From an uncultured Oscillospiraceae bacterium (GTDB lineage: Bacteria; Bacillota; Clostridia; Oscillospirales; Ruminococcaceae), in contig UQGL01000060.1 in the NCBI GenBank assembly GCA_900540595.1, positions 1 through 8,129 on the forward strand: DNA of 8,129 bases, read 5' to 3'. Position numbers and translations under genes: made by a program. The notes under the pieces are model-generated. The model did not search any database. It saw nothing but the letters and a program-made list of their open reading frames with translations, and was not told the origin of the DNA. Shown in pieces: positions 1 to 6,775 of the stretch (positions are counted from its first letter, which is position 1; the number at the start of each line of letters is the position of its first letter).

Positions 1-118
1 TGCCGTAGTAGGCAACACCGCAGGGCCAGTCCCATGTCATGTCCATCCGCATCGTACGGTCCACGATCTTGTCGATGGTAGCCTCAATTTGGGCCTTGTC
101 AAAAATCAGGTTTGCCAT
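1..118 (-). CDS. GH105 unsaturated rhamnogalacturonyl hydrolase, N-terminal part (cut by window edge)
   Basis: Only the first 39 codons are present; the gene runs off the left edge. GH105 enzymes such as Bacillus subtilis YteR and YesR hydrolyse the unsaturated galacturonyl residue that pectin lyases leave at the non-reducing end of RG-I oligosaccharides, usually in the cytoplasm. The visible part begins MANLIFDKAQIEATIDKIVD and reaches TWDWPCGVAYYG (residues 28-39). This W-x-W-x-x-G-V-x-x-Y-G pattern is typical of the N-terminus of GH105/GH88-like (alpha/alpha)6-barrel hydrolases. The N-terminus is charged and has no signal peptide. The ATG is preceded by AAAGGAG six bases upstream, and the gene starts 30 bp after the deacetylase stop, so it is probably co-transcribed. 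A lyase gene upstream in the same operon supports the call. The catalytic aspartates lie outside the window and cannot be checked. Confidence 0.8.
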   Translation of the reverse strand, partial: MANLIFDKAQIEATIDKIVDRTMRMDMTWDWPCGVAYYG

Positions 119-148
119 TGCTCTCTCCTTTTTAAATTGCGAATCCGC

Positions 149-961
149 TTATACCAGCGCCACTGTCTTTCCGGCGGGGATCTCATAGTGGCGGCCGTCC
201 ACCTCGACCCAGATGGACTGGGCGTTGGGGTTGCAGACCTTATCGCCCGCGGCGGTGTACTGCAGGCGGGCGGCATCGGCCATGTAGTCCACGATCTCGA
301 TGTTGGTGGCGTACCAAGTGTCCTCGCGCCCGCCGGCCAGCTGGCAGAACTGCTCCATCAATGCCCAGTCCTCCTCGGTGCGGAACTCAAAGCTGTGGCC
401 CCAGACATACATCATGTAGAGATACTGCGTCTTATACAACTCGACAAAGCGCTTGCCGTCCTCCAGCAGGTTGTGGGTGTGGTGGCAGGTGGCTTTCCAT
501 GTCATAAAATCGTGGGGCATCGCAAAGTCGTGGGTGTCACCCACCACGCGGGCGTAGCGGATGCCCAGCGCGGGCAGCAGGGCGGCGATCTCCGGTGTCC
601 AGCTGCCGTTGGGGTAGGCAAGGCCGCGCACGGGGTAGCCCATGACGCCCTCAAGCTGCATACGGTCGGCCAGCACCTGCCGGGCGGTCTGGTCCAGCGG
701 GCTGCGGGAGATGGTGGGGTGGTGGTAGGTGTGACAGGCGACCTCATGGCCCTTGTACAGCTCGACCCACTCGCTCTCCGGGATGCGCTCGGGGCGGGGC
801 AGGCCGCCGTTCAGGTTAAAGGTGCCCCGGATGCCGTAGCGGTTGAACAGCTCGACAAGGCGGCGGTCCTCCAAACGGCCGTCATCATAGCTCATCGTCA
901 GCACCTTATGCTTGCCGCCGGGGAAGCAGGTGTAAATGACCTTCGGTTCGGTGTAGTTCAT
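149..961 (-). CDS. NodB-fold polysaccharide deacetylase-like protein (CE4-type)
   Basis: A 270-residue protein with the NodB homology fold, a metal-dependent family that removes acetyl groups from sugars. Visible motifs are SYDDG with the Asp-Asp pair at 26-27, HTYHH with the metal-type H-x3-H at 77/81, AYPNG at 115-119, and a late GHS at 188-190. The last ~25 residues look like a beta-hairpin tail (IWVEVDGRHYEIPAG). No signal peptide or membrane segment is visible, so it is probably cytoplasmic, unlike peptidoglycan or chitin deacetylases. The start is set at the ATG at 961, because AGAAGG lies eight bases upstream; a TTG eight codons earlier (985) has no such site. It follows the lyase-esterase gene by 27 bp and precedes GH105 by 30 bp. 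I infer that it acts on imported RG-I fragments, perhaps on acetyl groups the esterase domain does not reach. The fold is well supported; the substrate is not, and some NodB-like proteins act on non-acetyl amide bonds. Confidence 0.82.
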   Translation of the reverse strand: MNYTEPKVIYTCFPGGKHKVLTMSYDDGRLEDRRLVELFNRYGIRGTFNLNGGLPRPERIPESEWVELYKGHEVACHTYHHPTISRSPLDQTARQVLADRMQLEGVMGYPVRGLAYPNGSWTPEIAALLPALGIRYARVVGDTHDFAMPHDFMTWKATCHHTHNLLEDGKRFVELYKTQYLYMMYVWGHSFEFRTEEDWALMEQFCQLAGGREDTWYATNIEIVDYMADAARLQYTAAGDKVCNPNAQSIWVEVDGRHYEIPAGKTVALV

Positions 962-969
962 AAACAAAA

Positions 970-975
970 CCTTCT
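970..975 (-). promoter_or_regulatory. Ribosome binding site of the deacetylase gene
   Basis: The minus strand reads AGAAGG eight bases before the ATG at 961. It selects that ATG over the in-frame TTG at 985, which would overlap this site and has no purine-rich stretch at the right distance. Confidence 0.7.
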
Positions 976-988
976 TTTTTGTCAAAAT

Positions 989-3900
989 TTATTTGAAATT
1001 CGCCCGCAGCACATCCAGTGCCGGGGTGGTATCCTGCAAAAGCTGCTGCACAAAGGCCTGTGCCGTGCGGCAGGCGCCGGCGTTTTGCTGGTGGGCGTTG
1101 TCCTGCTTTGCGCCCACCCACATATAGCGGGTCTTGCAGCGCTCAGCGCCAAAGGCGGTGTTGGCGGCGGCGGTAGCGGCGCCAAGGTCGATAAACGGCG
1201 CGCCGACCTCGGCGGCAAAGGCGCGCATCGCCTCGCGGTAGGCGGCAAACGAGGGGTGGCAGACACCGGCCTCGTCAAACTCGCGCATCGCCACGGGGGA
1301 GGCAAAGATGCACACTGCGCCGTGGTTGCGGGCAGCGTCCCAGAAGGGGCGCAGGCTCTCGCCGAAGGCATCCGCCGGGACATAGCGCTCGGCCTTTGCG
1401 CGGTTGGCATCGTTATGGCCGAAGCTGACCACCAGCAGATCACCGGGGCGGATATGCGCGGCAATGTCGTCCAGCCGTCCCTCCTCGCGGAAGGTCTTGC
1501 TGCTGCGGCCCGCCATGGCGCAGTTGTCAATGACAAGGCCCGGCAGCTCGTAGCGCATCTCCTGCGGGAAGGGGCAGTCCGCGCGGTGGGCAGCGCAGCA
1601 TACCGCATCCCCCTGCGCCAGCGTGTGGAGCATCTCGCCCCAGCCTGTCACCGGCTTGTCCTCGGGGGCGTAGCTTTGCATAATGGAATCGCCCGCCATC
1701 CAGAGGGTGGGCTTGGCGTTCAGCTGCGGCAGCACATTGGCAAAATCCATGTCGCCTGCATAGTAAAAGGACGGGTAGCACGGCTGGTTGTAGCAGTTGT
1801 TCTGCCATGCCACGCCGCAGCGGTACTGTGCATCGTGCATCAGGGTAAACAGCTTGTGGGGGGTAAGATCGGTGGTGGTGTAGATGCGGATGGCGGTGTC
1901 GTCCGCCGTGCGCACCAGCAGCTCCTCACGGAAATCACCCAGCACATCGGCCACCAGACAGGGGTTGCCCTTGGTGCCGTTGTTGGTGGCGGTGCCCGCT
2001 GGCTGCAGCATGACGCCGTGGGTCAGATCGTTAATGACGCCGTATTGATCGCCGTGCAGATAGTCCGCACCATCGGTGATCTGGGTGGAAAGGTCGCCTG
2101 CCCAGTAGATCTTCATGTTGGTGCCGGGGGTGGGCAGCTCCAGCGTGCGGCCGTTTACATCATACACATCCTTGACCCAGACCTGCAGACCGCGGGTGTT
2201 CGGGTCGATCTTGCCGATCATGCAGCGGCCCAGATCCTCCTCGGCATATTCGCCAAAGCGGACATCGCCGGTCTCGGCGTCGCGCAGTGCCCAGCCGTAG
2301 GGGGCGCGCTCGCCCTCCTCATAAACATTGAAGATCTCCAGACCGGGGCTGTCAGGGTCGATGTCAGCCACATGCATCGCATCGCCGTGGCCGAACTTGG
2401 CGCGGGTTCTGCCGTCCGGCAGGGTGCCGTATTTGGAGTAGAGCAGGCTTCCGTCATGGTCGATGGCTGCTGCGCCGTACACAATTTCCATGCAGCCATC
2501 CCCATCAATGTCAGCAGTCGAAATACTGTGGTTGCCCTGCCCGGCCAGAATGCCGTACACAGGGTCGGTGCCGACAGCGAGATGGCAGCCGCTGTCGTTG
2601 AAGGGGTTCGCCATCGGCACAAAGCCGGAGTCGATACCCCATACCCTGTGAAAGCGGTTCTCAAAAAAGTCGTAGGCCGCCAGCGTGGCGCGGGTGTAGT
2701 AACCGCGGCAGGCAATCAGATAGGGGCGCTCGCCGTCCAGATAGGCCACCCCGGCGTTAAAGCGGTCCACACGGTTGCACGGCTCGATGCGGGGCATTGC
2801 ATAATCGCCCCACAAAAGGCCGTCATCCACGCGGGGGTAGGGGTAGTCGATCGTGTCCAGCTCGGCGCCGTCCCCGCCGAACATCGTCAGGTACTCGGGG
2901 CCGTCATAGACAAAGCCCTCGAACCTGCGCAGCTCGTTTTTGGGGCTGCGGCTCGGCGCGTACACATCAAGGAAATAGTCGGCCAGCGCAAGGGCATCAG
3001 CCTCGCACAGGGGGTAGGCGTACTGCGGCGTAAGGCCGAAGCACTGCTCCACCGTGGCGGGCCAGCGGCCGTTTACGACCTCGGGGTGGGCGTGCCAGCG
3101 GCGGAACACCTCGGCCATATGCAGGCGGTAATCCTGCGCCGTGCAGACATAGTTGTCCGCGTGGCTGTACCCGGCGTCCAGATCCTTCTGCGGCATCGTG
3201 ATATACCGGCGGGACAGCACGGTGCCGTCCGGTGCAAAGCGGGTCATCACGGTGCCGGGCGCGGTCTTGACAGCCATCTCGGCCCTGCCGTCCCCGTTGA
3301 AGTCGTACACCATAAACTGGGTGTAGTGCGCTCCGGCGCGGATGTTCTGCCCCATGTCCAGCCGCCAGACCAGCGTGCCATCCAGCTTATAGCAGTCGAT
3401 AAAGCACCGCCCGGTGTAGCCCTTGATCGACACATCGTGGGAATTGTCAGGGTCCCACTTTACAAAATACTCGTACTCGCCGTCATTGTCAATATCACCC
3501 ACACTCATATCGTTGGCATGGTAGGCAAAGGGCTCCCCGGCCGGGGTCACGCCGTCCGCCGGCTTTTGCAGCGGAAGCTCATAGTACCCCTTCTGCCACG
3601 GCTTTACGCCCCTGCAGGCGGGCCCTTCTACGCCGTTTACCAGCGGGGCCACGGCGTAGGTATCCCCGCTTGTGCCCTGCGCGTCAAGATAGTTTGTGCT
3701 GTCGGTCACGGTGGCCAGCCTGACCCCGTTTTTATAGAGCACAAAGTCGGTGCCGGTCAGGCCGGTGGCGTTGTGGCTGGTGACCTCGCTTTTAAAGAGC
3801 CGCCAGCTGATAAACACACCGGTGTTTACCGTGACAGCCACCAGTCCGCGGGACAGCGCCTCCAGCTGCTGCTGCAGCACGCGGCCCACGGGGGTCTGCA

Positions 3901-4141
3901 CGGGTGTGCTTTCCTCCAGCAGGGCCCCGTTTTCTGCCAGCGCCTGCACCTTGATGTAATAGGGGATATGCGTTGAGCGGCAGAAGGTGAAAAGGCTTTC
4001 CCCGCTCTCGCCCGCCGTTTTGAACCGCACGGTCTCGCCAGAGCGGTCGCTCCACAAAATGCGGTAGCGGGCGGCCCCGGCCACCGGCTGCCAGCTAAGG
4101 GTGGTTTGGGCAGCCGTCTGGCTGCGCACAGAGATTTGCAT
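989..4141 (-). CDS. Fusion of PL11 rhamnogalacturonan lyase and SGNH/CE12-like acetylesterase
   Basis: A 1050-residue protein with three parts. Residues 1 to about 85 form a fibronectin type III-like beta domain (TTLSWQPVAGAARYRILW). Residues ~95-805 match the YesW/YesX family of RG-I lyases (PL11): it opens with LSRGLVAVTVNTGVFISWRL and then shows propeller-type calcium loops DIDNDG (216-221), DFNGDG (280-285), DIDGDG (544-549) and DIDPD (593-597). These enzymes cleave the rhamnose-galacturonate backbone by beta-elimination. Residues ~810-1050 are an SGNH hydrolase resembling CE12 rhamnogalacturonan acetylesterases, with all blocks intact: GDSI (nucleophile S819), AGRSS (G878), GHND (908-911) and DNAH (D1014, H1017). 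No signal peptide is visible and there are 24 cysteines, so a cytoplasmic protein like YesX is more likely than a secreted one like YesW. Bacillus YesW is about 620 residues and has no esterase domain. The ATG at 4141 has GGAGGG seven bases upstream; the earlier in-frame ATG at 4177 lies inside a hairpin. Exo or endo action cannot be told from sequence alone. Confidence 0.93.
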   Translation of the reverse strand: MQISVRSQTAAQTTLSWQPVAGAARYRILWSDRSGETVRFKTAGESGESLFTFCRSTHIPYYIKVQALAENGALLEESTPVQTPVGRVLQQQLEALSRGLVAVTVNTGVFISWRLFKSEVTSHNATGLTGTDFVLYKNGVRLATVTDSTNYLDAQGTSGDTYAVAPLVNGVEGPACRGVKPWQKGYYELPLQKPADGVTPAGEPFAYHANDMSVGDIDNDGEYEYFVKWDPDNSHDVSIKGYTGRCFIDCYKLDGTLVWRLDMGQNIRAGAHYTQFMVYDFNGDGRAEMAVKTAPGTVMTRFAPDGTVLSRRYITMPQKDLDAGYSHADNYVCTAQDYRLHMAEVFRRWHAHPEVVNGRWPATVEQCFGLTPQYAYPLCEADALALADYFLDVYAPSRSPKNELRRFEGFVYDGPEYLTMFGGDGAELDTIDYPYPRVDDGLLWGDYAMPRIEPCNRVDRFNAGVAYLDGERPYLIACRGYYTRATLAAYDFFENRFHRVWGIDSGFVPMANPFNDSGCHLAVGTDPVYGILAGQGNHSISTADIDGDGCMEIVYGAAAIDHDGSLLYSKYGTLPDGRTRAKFGHGDAMHVADIDPDSPGLEIFNVYEEGERAPYGWALRDAETGDVRFGEYAEEDLGRCMIGKIDPNTRGLQVWVKDVYDVNGRTLELPTPGTNMKIYWAGDLSTQITDGADYLHGDQYGVINDLTHGVMLQPAGTATNNGTKGNPCLVADVLGDFREELLVRTADDTAIRIYTTTDLTPHKLFTLMHDAQYRCGVAWQNNCYNQPCYPSFYYAGDMDFANVLPQLNAKPTLWMAGDSIMQSYAPEDKPVTGWGEMLHTLAQGDAVCCAAHRADCPFPQEMRYELPGLVIDNCAMAGRSSKTFREEGRLDDIAAHIRPGDLLVVSFGHNDANRAKAERYVPADAFGESLRPFWDAARNHGAVCIFASPVAMREFDEAGVCHPSFAAYREAMRAFAAEVGAPFIDLGAATAAANTAFGAERCKTRYMWVGAKQDNAHQQNAGACRTAQAFVQQLLQDTTPALDVLRANFK

Positions 4142-4148
4142 GGACTTT

Positions 4149-4154
4149 CCCTCC
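4149..4154 (-). promoter_or_regulatory. Ribosome binding site of the lyase-esterase gene
   Basis: GGAGGG on the minus strand, seven bases before the ATG at 4141. It decides the start: the in-frame ATGs at 4177, 4159 and 4156 overlap the hairpin or this site and lack a Shine-Dalgarno sequence of their own. Confidence 0.8.
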
Positions 4155-4159
4155 ATCAT

Positions 4160-4191
4160 AAAAGAGCGCCGCAACATCCGCTGCGGCGCTC
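4160..4191 (-). terminator. Terminator-like hairpin between the binding-protein and lyase genes
   Basis: A perfect 10-bp GC-rich stem (arms 4164-4173 and 4182-4191) encloses an 8-nt loop. On the minus strand it is followed at once by TTTTAT, a short and interrupted U-run. It starts eight bases after the binding-protein stop codon and ends just ahead of the ribosome binding site of the lyase gene. A full stop would cut off the lyase, deacetylase and GH105 genes, and I see no clear promoter after it. A partial terminator, or a 3'-end stabiliser for the importer mRNA, is therefore more likely. Both would give more binding protein than enzyme. Confidence 0.65.
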
Positions 4192-4199
4192 ACATTCAA

Positions 4200-5777
4200 T
4201 TAGGCTTTATCTGCTGCGTACAGGGCGTTGACTTCCTCAATGACCTGCGTGCCGCCGCGGGCATTCCACTGGTCGAAGGCAGCCTGCAGACCGGCCTCGT
4301 CGATCTGGCCGCAGATATACTGGGTGCGGGCATCGTCCAGAATTTGGACAAGGTCGCTGCCGCACTCGGCGTAGGTGTCGGACTGGGTCAGATAGCCCAG
4401 CGCGGGGTTGAACACGGCATACTGCACGTTGTTGGCAATGCTCTCCTCGTAAGCCAGCTGATAGTCAGCCTTTTCAAGCTGGTAATCGGGGTTCTGCTCA
4501 GTCAGGTAGGGGACATAAGGCACAGCCTGATTCAGACCTGCGTGCGGGCAGTTGGTGGTGTCGTACTTGTCGTTGGGAACAATCTTGCCGTTTTCGTTGA
4601 TGTCATAGCAGATGTCCTTCAGGCCGTAGTCGGCCAGCGCCATCATCTCGGGGTCGCACATCTTGTCAAGGAAGTGCAGGCAGGCCTTGACATCCTCCTC
4701 GGTCTTGGCACCGGACTTGGTGATGAGGTAGAAGCCGTTGTAGCCGGTGGTGGCAAGGGTGTGGCCGTTGATGGGGCCGACAGAGGTCATGGTGGCAATC
4801 TTGGAGGCGTCGTTTACATCGGCAATGGCGTTGTCCTCAAAGTATTTCCAGATGCGCTTGGTGCCGTCCATCGTGTCCACAAAGACGCCGGTGACGCCCT
4901 TCTGGCTGTCGACCTGGAAGTTGGCAGTGTCCACAGTCGCCCAGTCGGGGCGGACCAGACCGTCGGCGTAGATCTTGCGCATCCAGTCAAGGGCTTCCTT
5001 ATACTCAGCGGTCTGGTGTACGGGAACCAGCTTGCCGTCCTGCTCGACCCAGCCGTTGCCGCAGCCGAACCATGTCTGGATAATATCCCACGGGCCGGTG
5101 TATTTGCACATTTCCAGACCGTAGGTGTCGTTGGCACCGTTGCCGTCCGGATCGTCATAGGTGAACTTATAGAGCATGTCATAGACATCCTCGACCGTCT
5201 TGGGGGCCTCGGTGATGCCCACGGCCTCGGCCCAGTCGGTGCGGTAGCCCAGACCGTTACGGCCGATGGCGCGGGAGCGGGGGATGCCGATGATCTGGCC
5301 GTCCACGGTCAGGCCCTTCAGAACATCGGGGCTGATCTGGGACAGGTTGGGGTAGGCCTCGCTGTCCTGCAGGTACTCGGTCAGATCCCAGAAGGCGCCG
5401 CGCTTGGCAGCATCGGCTGCGTTGGCGTTCTGGTCCAGCGTCTTGGTTGCGGTCAGGATCATCGGCATGTTGTCCTTGTCCATCAGGGTCAGGCCGAACT
5501 TCTCGCTGTAGGTGTCGTTGGCCTCGGTGCGCCACTCGACATGGGTGCCGGTGTAGGCCTCGTACTTGGCGATGACCTCATCGGAATGTTCATTGCTCAG
5601 CACATGACCGGTGAAGTCGGGGATCATAAAGCTGACGGTGGGGGTGCCGGAGGCAGCGCTATCCGCAGAGGAAGCAGCGCCGGAAGCGGAGGTGCTGTCG
5701 GAGGCGGAGCCGCCGCAGCCTGCGAGCATGGCGGCGGACATCGCCAGCGCCATAGAGAGGGCAAGTGCCTTTTTCAT
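4200..5777 (-). CDS. Lipoprotein solute-binding protein of CUT1 oligosaccharide importer (YtcQ/LipO/AlgQ-like)
   Basis: A 525-residue substrate-catching lipoprotein of the large-size group of CUT1 binding proteins, which includes LplA, YtcQ and the alginate binder AlgQ. Residues 1-20 are a lipoprotein signal peptide (MKKALALSMALAMSAAM) ending in the lipobox LAGC, so C21 should be lipid-anchored outside the membrane. A Gly/Ser/Ala-rich linker follows (22-46), then the binding domains. The loop DDPDGNGANDTYG (208-220) matches the calcium-binding loop known in AlgQ-type proteins and is a family hallmark. The ATG at 5777 has AAGGAG ten bases upstream. The gene lies 46 bp after permease 2 and just before the hairpin and the pectin enzymes, so RG-I or galacturonate-containing oligosaccharides are the likely ligand. 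That is inference from context; the exact sugar cannot be read from the sequence. Confidence 0.92.
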   Translation of the reverse strand: MKKALALSMALAMSAAMLAGCGGSASDSTSASGAASSADSAASGTPTVSFMIPDFTGHVLSNEHSDEVIAKYEAYTGTHVEWRTEANDTYSEKFGLTLMDKDNMPMILTATKTLDQNANAADAAKRGAFWDLTEYLQDSEAYPNLSQISPDVLKGLTVDGQIIGIPRSRAIGRNGLGYRTDWAEAVGITEAPKTVEDVYDMLYKFTYDDPDGNGANDTYGLEMCKYTGPWDIIQTWFGCGNGWVEQDGKLVPVHQTAEYKEALDWMRKIYADGLVRPDWATVDTANFQVDSQKGVTGVFVDTMDGTKRIWKYFEDNAIADVNDASKIATMTSVGPINGHTLATTGYNGFYLITKSGAKTEEDVKACLHFLDKMCDPEMMALADYGLKDICYDINENGKIVPNDKYDTTNCPHAGLNQAVPYVPYLTEQNPDYQLEKADYQLAYEESIANNVQYAVFNPALGYLTQSDTYAECGSDLVQILDDARTQYICGQIDEAGLQAAFDQWNARGGTQVIEEVNALYAADKA

Positions 5778-5823
5778 TTTCGTTTTTCTCCTTTTTGTAT
5801 AAAAGTGGTTGTATTGCTTGGTA

Positions 5824-6756
5824 TCAGCCCTTGACCGAGCCGACCATGACACCTTGGGTAAAGAACTTCTGCACAAACGGATAGATGCAGAGGATTGGCA
5901 GGGTAGACAGCACCGTGGTGGCCATCTTGACAGCCTTGATGGGCGGCATACCGGCCGCGCCCCAGTCAAAGGTGGAATCCTCGGCTACCTGTGTGGTCAG
6001 GAACACCAGACGCCGCAGCACGATGGTGATGACCTCCATGTCGGAGTTGTTGATGTACAGCATCGCATTGAAGTAGCTGTTCCAGTGGCTGACCGCGTAG
6101 AACAGGCTGACCGAGGCCAGCACCGGCGCGGACAGCGGCAGGATGATGCGCACGAAGGTGATCAGATCGTTGGAGCCGTCAATGATGGCGGCCTCCTCCA
6201 GCTCCATGGGGATACCCTGAAAGTAGTTCTTGATGATGATCATGTTGAAGGCACTCATCGCCGTGGGCAGCCAGAGCGCCCAGTAGGTGTTGCCCAGATG
6301 CAGCACATTGACCACCATAATGTAGGCGGGGACCATGCCGCCGGTGAACAGCATCGTGACGATGACCATATTGATAAAGCCGTTGCGGCCCTTGAGGTAG
6401 GGGCGGGACAGCGGGTAGGCGATCGTGCAGGAGACGAACATATTGATCAGTGTGCCGATCACGGTGACGATCACCGAATTTTTCAGTCCGCGGAACACAT
6501 CGCCCTGCTTGAGGATGTACTGGTAGGCGTTCAGCGATACATCCTGCGGGATCAGGAAGAAGGGACGCTCGGTCAGCTCGCGCTCGGTCGCAAAGGAGCC
6601 GGCCACCACATAGATGAAGGGCAGCACGCAGGCCAGCGCCACCAGCGCAATGATGACATACAAAAGAACCTGTACAGCCTGATCGCCGGGGGTGCGGGCT
6701 TCCAGCGTGCCGGTGGCGCGCACCTCGTCTTTCTTATGGGTAAAGGGCATTGTCAT
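5824..6756 (-). CDS. CUT1 sugar ABC importer permease 2 (YtcP/LplC-like)
   Basis: A 310-residue inner membrane subunit of the importer. Hydrophobic segments are visible at about 28-53, 94-116, 129-150, 158-176, 205-225 and 278-297, fitting the usual six helices. The ATPase-contact (EAA) loop reads ELEEAAIIDGSNDLITFVRI (185-204), with E188-A-A-x3-G194. The end GVMVGSVKG is the usual C-terminus of the LplC/YtcP group. AAGGGAG lies ten bases before the ATG at 6756; a second ATG two codons later is too far from it. The gene starts 19 bp after the permease 1 stop. It should pair with permease 1, the lipoprotein and an ATPase that is not encoded here. Confidence 0.93.
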   Translation of the reverse strand: MTMPFTHKKDEVRATGTLEARTPGDQAVQVLLYVIIALVALACVLPFIYVVAGSFATERELTERPFFLIPQDVSLNAYQYILKQGDVFRGLKNSVIVTVIGTLINMFVSCTIAYPLSRPYLKGRNGFINMVIVTMLFTGGMVPAYIMVVNVLHLGNTYWALWLPTAMSAFNMIIIKNYFQGIPMELEEAAIIDGSNDLITFVRIILPLSAPVLASVSLFYAVSHWNSYFNAMLYINNSDMEVITIVLRRLVFLTTQVAEDSTFDWGAAGMPPIKAVKMATTVLSTLPILCIYPFVQKFFTQGVMVGSVKG

Positions 6757-6775
6757 TGTAGCACAGCTCCCTTCT

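Noticed and set aside
89..3976. 1295-codon open frame on the plus strand
   Set aside because: It is the codon-aligned antisense of the deacetylase and lyase-esterase genes, shows no recognisable domain, is rich in Val, Gly, Ala and His as expected for such a shadow, and has no convincing ribosome binding site.
4101..5834. 577-codon open frame on the plus strand
   Set aside because: Codon-aligned antisense of the binding-protein gene, whose lipobox and family loop make the minus strand the clear coding strand.
5778..5969. Upstream extension of the binding protein
   Set aside because: The frame runs on by 64 codons into the end of permease 2, but the ATG at 5777 has a good ribosome binding site and directly begins a typical lipoprotein signal peptide.
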